A stretch of DNA of 64,000 bases from Scatophagus argus (Eukaryota > Chordata > Actinopteri > Scatophagidae). The position numbers and the translations under genes were made by a program. Below, piece by piece: positions 22,701-33,001 of the stretch. Location: assembly GCF_020382885.2 (NCBI RefSeq), contig NC_058497.1:18034330-18098329 (forward strand), read 5' to 3'. Numbering within the stretch: the first letter of the stretch is position 1; each line of letters starts with the position of its first letter. Below the pieces are notes generated by a model. That model was not told the DNA's origin. It did not search any database and saw only the letters and a program-made list of their open reading frames with translations.

Positions 22701-24068
22701 TGATGAGAATGGTGATGCCTTACCAATATATGATATCATGAACTGGCTGTGGCTCCCAGATGGAACAACTAAACTTCAGAATGTGGGTGAAGTTAAGAAG
22801 TCGGCCTTCAAAGGTGAAGAACTCAGAATTGATGAAGACAAAATCTTCTGGAACTTTGAATCAAAAAAGGTTACAAATGACTTTTCAGATGCCTATTTTG
22901 TAGCCCAATGATAGCAGGGCAGATAAACACAATACTGATTTTTTTTTTTCACCAATAGCCACCCCGGTCAGTGTGCAGTGAGAGCTGTCCTCCAGGTACC
23001 CGCATGGCCAGAAAGAAAGGGGAACCTGTGTGCTGCTTTGACTGCATCCCTTGTTCTGAGGGAAAGATCAGCAATGAGACCAGTAGGTATTCAATTCTTA
23101 ATACTGCACTTTGGAGATATAATGTAATAATGTATCTTGAGACTGACTCTGTTTTCACAGACTCATTGGAGTGCACCAGTTGTCCAGAGGACTTCTGGCC
23201 CAGCCTCCAGCGTGACCACTGTGTTCCCAAGGAAACAGAGTTCCTCTCCTACCATGAACCTCTGGGTATCTGCTTGACGGCCACATGTTTGCTGGGCACA
23301 TGTGTGTGTGCTGTTGTCCTGGGCATCTTCATCTGTCATCGCAGAACACCTATAGTACGCGCCAACAACTCAGAATTGAGTTTTCAGCTATTGCTGTCAC
23401 TTAAGTTATGTTTCCTGTGTTCACTGCTGTTTATCGGTCGTCCCAGACTGTGGACATGCCAGCTGAGACATGCAGCATTTGGGATCAGTTTTGTGCTTTG
23501 CATTTCATGCATCCTGGTGAAAACCGTGGTGGTTCTGGCTGTGTTCAAGGCCTCCAAGCCAGGAGGTGGAGCCAGTCTGAAGTGGTTTGGTGCTATGCAA
23601 CAGAGAGGGACAGTCATGGTTCTTACTTCTGTCCAGGCAGCAATCTGCATTGCCTGGATTGTATCTGCCTCCCCAGTTCCTCATAAAAACACTGAATACA
23701 ACAATGACAAAATAGTTTATGAATGTGTTGTTGGGTCCACAGTTGGTTTTGCAGTTTTGTTGGGTTATATTGGCTCCCTGGCTATCCTCAGTTTTCTGAT
23801 TGCATTTATAGCAAGGAAACTTCCAGATAGTTTCAATGAGGCCAAACTCATCACTTTCAGCATGCTGATCTTCTGTGCTGTGTGGGTGGCCTTTGTCCCT
23901 GCTTATGTCAGCTCACCAGGTAAATATGCAGATGCAGTGGAGGTATTTGCCATCCTGGCCTCCAGTTTTGGTCTCTTGGTAGCACTGTTTGGACCCAAAT
24001 GTTACATAATCCTGCTCAGACCAGAGAGGAACACAAAGAAAGCCATCATGGGTCGAGGTATTCAATAA
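19750..24068 (+). CDS. V2R/OlfC olfactory receptor gene D, complete
   Basis: OlfC-family class C GPCR. Nine exons: 19750-19991, 20264-20558, 20695-20781, 21088-21357, 21647-21850, 21988-22263, 22642-22869, 22959-23082, 23161-24068; 2634 nt, 877 residues. Start gives MWTFLEF; an in-frame Met 33 bases upstream is not supported by paralogs. Signal peptide, flytrap domain with CSCLSD, RTIPSD, DDDYG and SEAW, cysteine-rich segment [10 protein letters not shown], seven helices and tail [14 protein letters not shown] are intact. Exon 5 is one codon shorter than in A-C (deleted Asn in the NNSY loop) and the last exon one codon shorter. The 78-nt intron 23083-23160 is stop-free. This is the last gene of the + block; the next gene is on the opposite strand and points toward it. 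Confidence 0.93.
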
Positions 24069-24375
24069 ATAAAAGCTGCACTTAATTTCACTGAACAGAA
24101 TGAATCTAGTTTATCTACACAGCATAAAAGTACATGCATAAAGTTAGGTCTATAGTAATTGCAACATGAAGATATTCTGAAAATGTTAATGACTTACTCA
24201 CGAACACCTCTCATCCCCTAAGTCTGCTTTACACTATAGAACTTGAGTTACAATCTACAGACCTTGTTCTGTCTAACATTATACATACAACACATAGTCT
24301 TCAAAATCCCAATTATAACAACCTGTCATGTTTGTCCTTTGTAATGTATGATGTTTATTGCACGTGTGTTTCTTT

Positions 24376-24605
24376 CTATCTCTCTCTTTCATCTCTCTTC
24401 CCCCCCTTCACCCAGCCGACTATCAGCAGGATAGTTCCCCCTTGTGACCCGGGTCCTGCTCAAGGTTTCTTCCTGTTAAAAGGGAGTTTTTCCTTGCCAC
24501 TGTCTGCTTGCTCGTGGGTTCAGGCTCTAGGTCTCTGTAAAGCATCTAGAAACACTTTTGATTGTATAAGGTGCTATATAAATAAAAATTGAAATCAAAT
24601 TGAAC
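24376..24605 (+). repeat. Fish interspersed repeat (LINE-tail/SINE type)
   Basis: Contains CAAGGTTTCTTCCTGTTAAA, GGGAGTTTTTCCTTGCCACT, CTCTGTAAAGCATCTAG and the tail GGTGCTATATAAATAAAAAT followed by TTGAA-type repeats. This block is very common in teleost UTRs and introns and I recognise it from general knowledge; exact family name not assigned. Confidence 0.8.
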
Positions 24606-25550
24606 TGAACATTAGGCTAGAGTTATTTTATCTTTTAATGTTATCAGCTAATTCCCTGAATAGTTCAAAAATAACATTTCCCTTTCCCCATTTCCCTTCC
24701 CAAGTATTGCATGTGTAGCCAAACATCATTTGTCTTTCCATGCCATTAAACTTAACGGTCGAAACCAACTGATGAGTTCAAATGAGGAATATTGGTGATA
24801 AACACCAGGTGAATATTTTTGTTCAGTGAATGCAAGTTTAACTCAGAAAAGTAGCTAGAAGAATAGAATAATTCTCATGCAGCTAAGTGGCTGCAGGTGG
24901 CAGAGCAAATGTCGTTCCCTTAGCAGGCTTATGTCCTTTCATCAGCATGTGAATTTTAATCTGAACTGCATCCGCTTTAACTTCAATAACGATTGCTGCC
25001 CATTTACTTGTCAGTGGTTATTATTTACACAATCCTAACAGCATAAACATTTTACCAACACATTTACCCTTAATGATTTCAATGAATTTCTCGAAAAAAA
25101 ATCATTCAATCTGAAAGCGTCTTCTGTTCATTGTGTATGAACTCGTAGCTCCTTATTGAAGTGAGGCTATATGATGTTAACACTGAGTAAGTTAATGGAA
25201 GCTACTACATACTACATACTGCATGTTTTATGGCAGAGTAGAGTTTGTAATCATGTAGAGTCTTGCATGAATGGTTTGTACAGAGGGCTATTAAGAGCAA
25301 GCAGGAGTTTAATAATGCAAGCAGCATTCAGCATTTTATTAAAGTGAAAGGCATTTGTTTTGTGTACATTTTTCAAACTCTTACAAAAGCCTTGGACTGA
25401 CATATTAGACATACTGGTGACCATGTGTTGTGATTATATATCAACATGAACAAAATTAAACCTGAATAAACAACAAGTTTTTGAATTCAGCTTCTTCTTG
25501 TTGGAAAATGAGTAAATAATTTAAAAGCATAGTTTAGGTTTTTGATTTAT

Positions 25551-25551
<1 letters not shown>

Positions 25552-25579
<28 letters not shown>
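25552..25579. repeat. (ATT)n microsatellite
   Basis: About nine ATT units. Confidence 0.9.
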
Positions 25580-25581
<2 letters not shown>

Positions 25582-26240
25582 TTCACCTCTCTGTCTCATT
25601 TTTGCTCTATACAACTTGCAGCACTTATGTATTTCCTTGTGTCTTCTGTATTTGCATGTTTCTTTTGCTGCAGTATATTGAGATCACAGTCACCTGACAA
25701 CAGTTTATGAATGTGAAAGGTGAAAAATACATATTACATACATTTTTTTTTTTTTATTTTTTTTTGTGAAGGAAAACCTTGAATGTAAATTTCTGAAATG
25801 TGACCAGAAAAAAATCTCACCAGAAAATATGAAACATAACACAGGAGTGTGCTTTCAGTTTTTTAATTGACAAGTAATCAAGTGATCTTTTAACAGATAC
25901 TAAAAGAAAGATAACAATTCAATGCGAAAGTTTTTTTGTTGTTGTTTTTCTTGAATTGTGCTGAAAGTTTAATATTTTTGGAAATTATTGATTGAGCCTT
26001 CAGATAATGTGAAGTACTATACGCAATTATCCACAAACTGTCATTACATGATATGGCCTATTCTTAGAAAATCCAAACTAAAAAAACAATAAAGGAAAAA
26101 AAGAATGCTGAACAAATATAATAAATATATGCAAGTTGACAATAAAATTAAATAAAATGAAAAGACATAAACAAAAAGTTATATAGTGAATATTGGTCAT
26201 AAACAATTAACTAAAACATGTACATCATTAGTTTATATTG

Positions 26241-29200
26241 CTATCTTGCCATCAGGTGTTTCTTTGTGTTTTTCTCAGGTCTCAAAAGAATGATGAAACA
26301 CTTTGGGGCAAAAATGCAGAGCAGTAAACCATAGCTGGAAGCCAGGATAGCAAAGATTTCCACAGCAACAACATACTTCCCAGGAGAGCTAACATAAGCA
26401 GGAACAAAGGCCACCCAGACAGCACAGAATATCAGCATGCTGAAGGTGATCAGTTTGGCCTCATTGAAGTTGTCTGGGAGTTTCCGTGCAAGAAAGGCCA
26501 AGAGGAGGCAGGTGCAGGCCAGCAGGCCAGCAGGCCAATGTAGCCCAGAACCAGAGAGAAGCCCACCACAGAGGCCATGGCACACTCCAGGGTGACCTTT
26601 GACCCTTGGAAACCCAGATCACGTCGAGGCACCGGAGGACTGAGGGACAACCATGTGGCACAGATGATGACCTGAATGAAAACAGAATTTGCTTAAATTC
26701 ATTTAAAGCACATAAAACTTAATTTAAAACTAAATTTTAAAAAAGCACCTCTGAAGTACCTGTATGCAAGTGAGAAGGCAAACACTTCCTCTCTGTTGGC
26801 CTGGACCAAACCACCTAATCAAGGCTCCAGCACCAGGCCGAGCTGAGCGGAAAGCTGCCAGAACAACTATGGTCTTGACTTTAAGGCAGGAAACACAAAG
26901 CACAAAGCTGATCCCAAAAGCTGCCTGCTGGAACCGGCAGGACCAGACTGATGGACGACCAATGAACACCAGTGAGCACAGGAAGCACAGCTTCAACGAC
27001 AGAAGAAGCAGGAAGCTCAATTCTGAATTGTTGGCTTTCACCTGGAAGTGAATCAGATTAGAAGATACAGATGGGACAACACACAAAACCTTTTCCTCAT
27101 CAACTGAACAAAAGACAAAAATATCAAATGCATGCAACAAACTCTGGATTAGGTTCTTACCATAGGTGTCTGACGATAATGAATAAACACCACAAACACA
27201 GCTGTTGTCACAGCAGCACCTGACACAGCTACTGCAGTCAGAGTGATGCCCAAAGTTTCATTAAAGGAAAGGAAATCCAGCTGACGAGGGACGCAGACAG
27301 TTTGTTCAGCATTGGACCAGAACTCAGGAGGACAACGCTCACAGTGAAGAGAACCTGAGAGAGAAAGACACACAAAAGAGGGAATTAGGAAACTTAGATG
27401 AGAAAAATAAAAAAGAATAACGATGGAGCTGAAAGCATTACATAAGCTGCATATTGGAAGGTTGTGCATTTGTTATTGGGGTGGTAGACTGGATGAAATC
27501 TATATGGGAAGATCTTATGTAGTCATTTCCTCACCAGTTTTATTACTAATCTCCCCTTCAGCACATGGGATACAGTCAAAGCAGCAGAGAGGTTCTCCTT
27601 TCCTGCTGGCCTTCCGGGTGCCTGGGGGGCAGCTCTCACTGCACACTGAAACAGGCACCTATCAACAAGTAAAATCATAATTTACATAATATAAATCACA
27701 GTGAATGTTTAATTCAGTACACATTTTTTGCATCGTCCTGAATCCAGATTCTTTCTTTATTTGACTACCTGATGGGATCCTGTGCTCCACTGAATCGCTG
27801 ACTCATTAAGGTGAATGTCAAATCCATCTACACGACCAATCAATACAAGCTTGAGTGAGCCCTCAGGGGTTTTCTGCCAGTTGACAAGGTCATACTTTGC
27901 AGGAATATCAGCTCCTTGGAAATATAACATTTCACCTTGTGGTGTGGTGAAATTCAAGTTGTTCAAGTGCTGCAACAGCTGAAAGCATCAGATATTGAAA
28001 GAGTAAACCTTTTAGTTGTAAGTGCTGGTACGTTTGTTTTATGTGACAAACACAACTGCTTTATGTTCCCATTACAAATAAATCTACAGATTTACAAACG
28101 AGCACAGTTTGTGAAAATGCCTGTCATTTAAGGGCTGAAATATGCATAATCATGTTTACCTCTATGGGTCTGATGTGTTTGGGAGAGGAACAAGTGAAGC
28201 TGTTGTTTCCAGGAGGCCTGTCTCCATCAGGGCAGGAGAGAAGGCTGTGAAGGGCGTGGGCTGCAGCATAAACAGCAAGGTAGACATTATATGTCACCCT
28301 CAGCTGAGAGGTGTCAGTAAACAGATTGTGTACTCTCTCCAGAGACTCTGTCCCATTGCAGGGTGGAAGAGAAGCACTTGATGAAAGTGGTGTGGCCCCG
28401 GGACGACAACCAAACTCTTTTTCCCAGAATTCTTTTAAAAACTCATCATTAGGACGATGAGTTGGGTTCAAAGTTCTGAGATAATTTTCAAATCCAGGTA
28501 TAGGTGAACTTCTAATGGCCACACCCAGAACACCACTTGCCACTTTAGACGTGACAACATCTTGGAGAAGGTTACCACTGGTGCTCCAAGCCTCACTGGC
28601 CAGAAACTGTCTGTCAGTCACCTATTGACAACAAAATAATTAACGGTCTTTTAAAAAAGCGATTGTTATGTTTCTATTATGAGATCAGTTCTGTTTTTAT
28701 TTACAGACTCACTGCACCACTGAACTGTTTTGCTCACATTTATCTTGGCCAGCTGCAGGAACAGTTCCCTCACATCAGTGTACCATGTAAAGATGAGAAT
28801 CACTCTTGCTGTGGAGGCCTGAATTGTGAGTGCTGCACGTCTGGCATCACTCACAATCTCTTCCCTTTGGAGAGTCTCTACAAATGCCAGACACAACCCT
28901 TTTCCCTGAGTCTCCTCCTGAAATATCTGACATATACAGTTGAAAGGAGAAGAAAGATTCAACGATTTAAATGTATTCTCGTGGTGTATATGTGAACATG
29001 TTTTTACAGATAATTTCAAAATGTTATAAATAAAAATACACCTTTACTGCCATATGGCCATAATCATTGTTTGCTACCACTGCCCCAATCCAATTCCAAC
29101 TGAAGTGAATAGCAAGCTGGGCAATGGCTCGGACTTGGTAAATGTCACTCGGGATGGTCCTGAAGAAGTTAGGAAATTGGCGCCGGTCACTTAGACAGGG

Positions 29201-30422
29201 GCAGCTTGACAGATAGCTAATCTGAAAGATTATAAGACAGTCGAATCATCAGTTATTTACATTTAAATATCCATCTTTTCCTCTTAGACTTTTTGTCTTC
29301 ATCCTCAAAAGTTTATTTTGTTTATTTATTTTTTTTCTGTCGTGAGATTAAACTTTTCACTGCACATCTCGTTCAACCTTTCACTAAAAGATATTGGGTT
29401 AAAAGATGGCACCTGGTCTCTGACAATACTGTGAAGATAGCTAATGTGGAGTGTTCAAAACAAAACTCACTAAAGGTATGGAGAGTGGCCCCAAGATCCT
29501 AGAGAGTATCTGGCCAGTTATGGATGAAGCTCCACCGATGATCAAGGGAACACCTAATGACAAGTTCAAAGATTTTTTGTCACATTAAAAAAAAACGTGT
29601 ACAGAACAAAAGCTGTTTGATTCTATGTTGAATACAGATTTACACTTGTTTTGCTGTCATCTTTTCAGTTGGTTATGCTATGACAGAGTGAGATATACAC
29701 ACACACAATCAACTACCTTTCCTTTCGCCGATTCCTTCTCCGTACCCAGTAGAATAATCCGCAGTGTCTGTCGACTGACAGCTGGTGCTGGTGCTGTCTC
29801 CTCCAACCAGTGACAGTGCTGCCTGGAGAGCCCATGGAGGTCTGCCACAGCTATCAAAAATATTGCACCCCAGCGTCACACCCGGTAGCAGTGTAGTGCT
29901 ATTATTGATTTCTTCCACTGCAAACACCATAGCATGTATGTACTGCAATGGAACATGTTCTAAACTGAGACCACAGGCAAGAGGAGAGAAATACGAGTCA
30001 GAATCTGTGATCGATTCCGCGAAGCCATGAGTTCAAATGTATGTATTGACTATTTTTGTAATATATATAAAAAAATAAAAGATGAATAAAAAAATAAGAT
30101 GCTAATTGCTCACATAATTGCTCAATTACAGTTAATAGCACACATCAGAGTTTTACCCAGTGCAAGGATTGTAGTGTGGCAGCTGAGTAAAGTGATGGTC
30201 TATAGCTGGGGTTTGGTAATGTAGACTAAAGAGCCCACCGATAATGACATCTCCATCATGGAAAAGACCGGGGTTGCTAGTTTTACCCCACCGAGAACAA
30301 GTCACTGTCTGAACCACCTGCAACCCCCCCCTGAGGCCCAGCTGTCTGCCAACAAGTCCCACCAGAAGCAGGGATGGAGCTGAGGAGGAGACCAGAGTGA
30401 AGAGCCAGGAGAAGAAAGACAT
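26241..30422 (-). pseudogene. V2R/OlfC receptor gene E with frameshift in last exon
   Basis: OlfC-family class C GPCR of the second subfamily. Eleven exons (5' to 3'): 30422-30157, 29964-29717, 29553-29471, 29221-29042, 28926-28738, 28621-28160, 27978-27769, 27658-27535, 27354-27161, 27041-26760, 26671-26241. All exons but the last are open. The last is 431 nt where paralogs have 423: an 8-base unit (CCAGCAGG on the + strand, near 26518-26534) is tandemly repeated, shifting frame in the region of helix 5 ([12 protein letters not shown]). The product would lose helices 6-7, so it is probably a recent pseudogene, unless this is an assembly error. Without the extra 8 bases it would be about 886 residues. 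ATG gives MSFFSWL; the in-frame codon upstream that is ATG in G and H is GTG here. Exons 5-10 are about 99% identical to gene F. Confidence 0.85.
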
Positions 30423-30699
30423 GGATACAGCTGTTCTGGACACTTTGAATAGGTGTAGTATACTCAGTAAGGCTCATAGGCAGTATATTCAGAATCGACA
30501 AACAGTTCTTGCAAAGAAAAAGTCAAATCAGATTAAATCTTTCCCACTGCGGTTGGAAAACGCTGATTTTCACCAAAAGACATCCACCTGTAGAGATAAA
30601 ACAAGTTGAAGATCAAAACGTATATTTTCAAATAGCAGATAGAACCAGATGCAACACTGGCCAGCGACTATCTAAACTGGAATGCAGCCCCTTCTCCTC

Positions 30700-30745
30700 T
30701 AAACAGCCCAGCTGTTGATCTGGGTATTTATAATTGATGTAAAGA
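30700..30745 (-). promoter_or_regulatory. Putative core promoter of gene E
   Basis: On the - strand, TATAAATA at 30732-30725, preceded by an E-box CAGCTG at 30709-30714 region and ATCAACAG. The same order (TATAAATA, then TTCTGG/AACAGTTG) occurs about 316 bp upstream of the gene F start. TATA to ATG is about 300 bp here. Confidence 0.45.
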
Positions 30746-31150
30746 AACACAATGGCACATGCACACAACCCAAAATCACCCCTCTCAAGAGTGACTGAAA
30801 AAAAAAAACATGACTGCAAATGATTGTTGTTTGTGTAGGTAGGTAGTAAAAGTGGAGAGTGGAAGGTATGTGTAAGTACACACCATTGTATTATTTTATT
30901 ATTTATTTCACATTGCCATTAGAACCACTGACTGAAATCTGTACAGAGAATCCAGCTAATAAAAACATAACACACAATCATACAATTGTATATTAAAGAT
31001 TTTCAACTCTTTTTTGTTCAACGTTTGTTCTTATGACTTTCAACAATGAGTTTTCTTTATTGTCCAGTATGGGAAAAGCTGGACAATAAAAACAAGTTCA
31101 CCAATAACATTAAGCAGTAGAATAAGCATACATTTTTAAAGAAGCAGCTT

Positions 31151-31151
31151 T

Positions 31152-31182
<31 letters not shown>
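31151..31182. repeat. (GATT)n microsatellite
   Basis: About six GATT units. Confidence 0.85.
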
Positions 31183-31183
<1 letters not shown>

Positions 31184-31713
31184 TTCGGCCTTCCCTGTGG
31201 GTGTTCAACCTTTTCTCTTTACTTGATGTTCTCAAAAATGGCAATTCTTTAAATTAGAGCTTTATTTCAAAACATAAAATCACGCAGCAGGGTCTCCTAA
31301 TGGTTGCGTGTGTCTAACTAATTTGAAACAGCACATACAGTTATAAGGAAAACATAATGAAAACCAGTGAGGTTTGCTCTTAACATAATGAGAAAATGCA
31401 ATAATTTAAAATTACAAAAATGTCTATACAGAACTTATCAGTGAAATATTCACTGACAACCCATTTCACGTGTATTTCTGAAACTTACACAGGAAAAACA
31501 CATTGCTTCCCCAACCTTAACCTTAACCAAACTGCTTTTGGAACCTAAACCTAACCACAGACTGAAGTCTGGACTGAATCTGAAATTTCAGTTTTTGGTG
31601 TTGGAGTCCTGTACTTTGTACGTCCACCATCCAACCCAACTATCTCCAAATCTTGTGCAATACATAAAACTATTGTTAGATTCAGTAAAATAAATGTTAT
31701 CTGAGAACATAAC

Positions 31714-32454
31714 TGTCACAGCGTGGTGAGGTCTTGTCTTGTTTTGGGTTTATGTCTCGTCATTTCCTGTTTTATTTTGAAGAGTAACTCTCCTCTTGTT
31801 TCAGGTCACTTGCCCTTCCTCCTGTGTCACCAGTCTGATTGTCTTCCCTGATTGTGTCCACCTGTTTCCCATTACATCCATGTGTTCAAATAGTCTGCGT
31901 TTCCCTTGTCTTATGCCGGTGTGTTTTGTCTGTGTGCGTTCACCCCAGCGTTGCCTTTTCCGCTTTCCTGTTTTTGCCTCTGTAACACAATGATTTTTTG
32001 TTGAAAGTTTCTTGGTTCAGGTTTTTGCCATAGTGTAGCGTTAGGATTAGTCTTTTGTTTTCCCTCTGATGGAGTGGTTTTTTTGTTACCTTGTTAATTG
32101 TGTTAGCTGATAGTTTATCCTCTTTATAAGAGAGATTTTTTTGTTCTTTGCAGTTTTCCCCTGTCTTTAGTTTTTAGTTTGTTTGTTTTTTGTCCTCCTT
32201 GAGTGACCCTTATCAGAGACAGTTGATTATTTCATTTGTAATTTTCTTAGCCCTTTTGGTTTCTTCTCTGTGGAGATTAATAAATTTCATAGCCGTGCAT
32301 CTCTGGTTAGAGAAGACGTGCCTCAGAAAATTTTCATAGTCCTTTTGTTTTGTCACTCTGCCTAGAGGTATTTACCTGCTGCTGTATTTTAATAAAGTCT
32401 GCTGAAATAACCTCCTGCTCTGCGTCTCAGTCCTGCCTGAGCCTGAACCTGACA
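31714..32454 (+). mobile_element. Solo LTR (741 bp) with ATAAC target duplication
   Basis: Starts TGTCACAGCG, ends GAACCTGACA, and is flanked by ATAAC on both sides (31709-31713 and 32455-32459). Carries AATAAAGTCTGC near its end. A solo LTR left by recombination between the two ends of an LTR retrotransposon; no coding part remains. Family not assigned; it resembles the LTR at 4170-4923. Strand follows the AATAAA signal. Confidence 0.75.
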
Positions 32455-32459
32455 ATAAC

Positions 32460-33001
32460 AGGCTGCGATGACATTTGCCTTATAAACTTATGTGCTGTTG
32501 CATATTAGGTAAGCATAAATAAAGTTTCAAGGAGACAGGGTTGAGTTCAGGGATTCGTGGTGCAGCCGACGAGCACTTGCATCAGAAAGAAAGAACAAAA
32601 TACACTGGAACTGACTTTTATTCATGTTTATTAATGTTGTCATTTTTCTTTGTTGTACAAGGTTTGTTACATTAGTAGTAGCTGTAAACATTCAAGTAAA
32701 ATGAGGGAACATTTTCAATTGTTATTAGTGGAAAAATATACAAAATGCATCTGTTTCTGTTTTTCAGTTGTCTGAACAAACCTGATATTGTGTAGTAACA
32801 AATGACTGACAGTAGTTAGGACAAATCAGTAGAAATTAATAACTCTGACATTTCAGAAAGGGTAGATTAGTGTTTTTTTACGACAGTGTATTATGTGAAT
32901 AACTGATAATGATGCAATCATTTAATGAACTGACCTACAGTGGCTTTTTTATTCATTTCTTTCTCTTTCTAAATCACAGCACGCATTGTTAAATGTTTTT
33001 G
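32460..33001. other. 3' flank of gene F
   Basis: Between the solo LTR and the gene F stop codon. On the - strand, candidate AATAAA signals occur near 32615-32630. Nothing else recognised. Confidence 0.4.

Larger units (their letters stand above)
24069..26240. other. Convergent spacer between the two receptor blocks
   Basis: Tail-to-tail spacer between genes D and E. It contains a fish interspersed repeat at 24376-24605 and an ATT microsatellite at about 25552-25579. The rest is AT-rich and probably holds both 3' UTRs. No gene or exon relic was recognised. Confidence 0.5.
30423..31708. other. 5' flank of gene E
   Basis: Holds the putative promoter block (30700-30745), a TTGA-type microsatellite at about 31151-31182 and AT-rich sequence. 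No gene seen. Confidence 0.45.
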
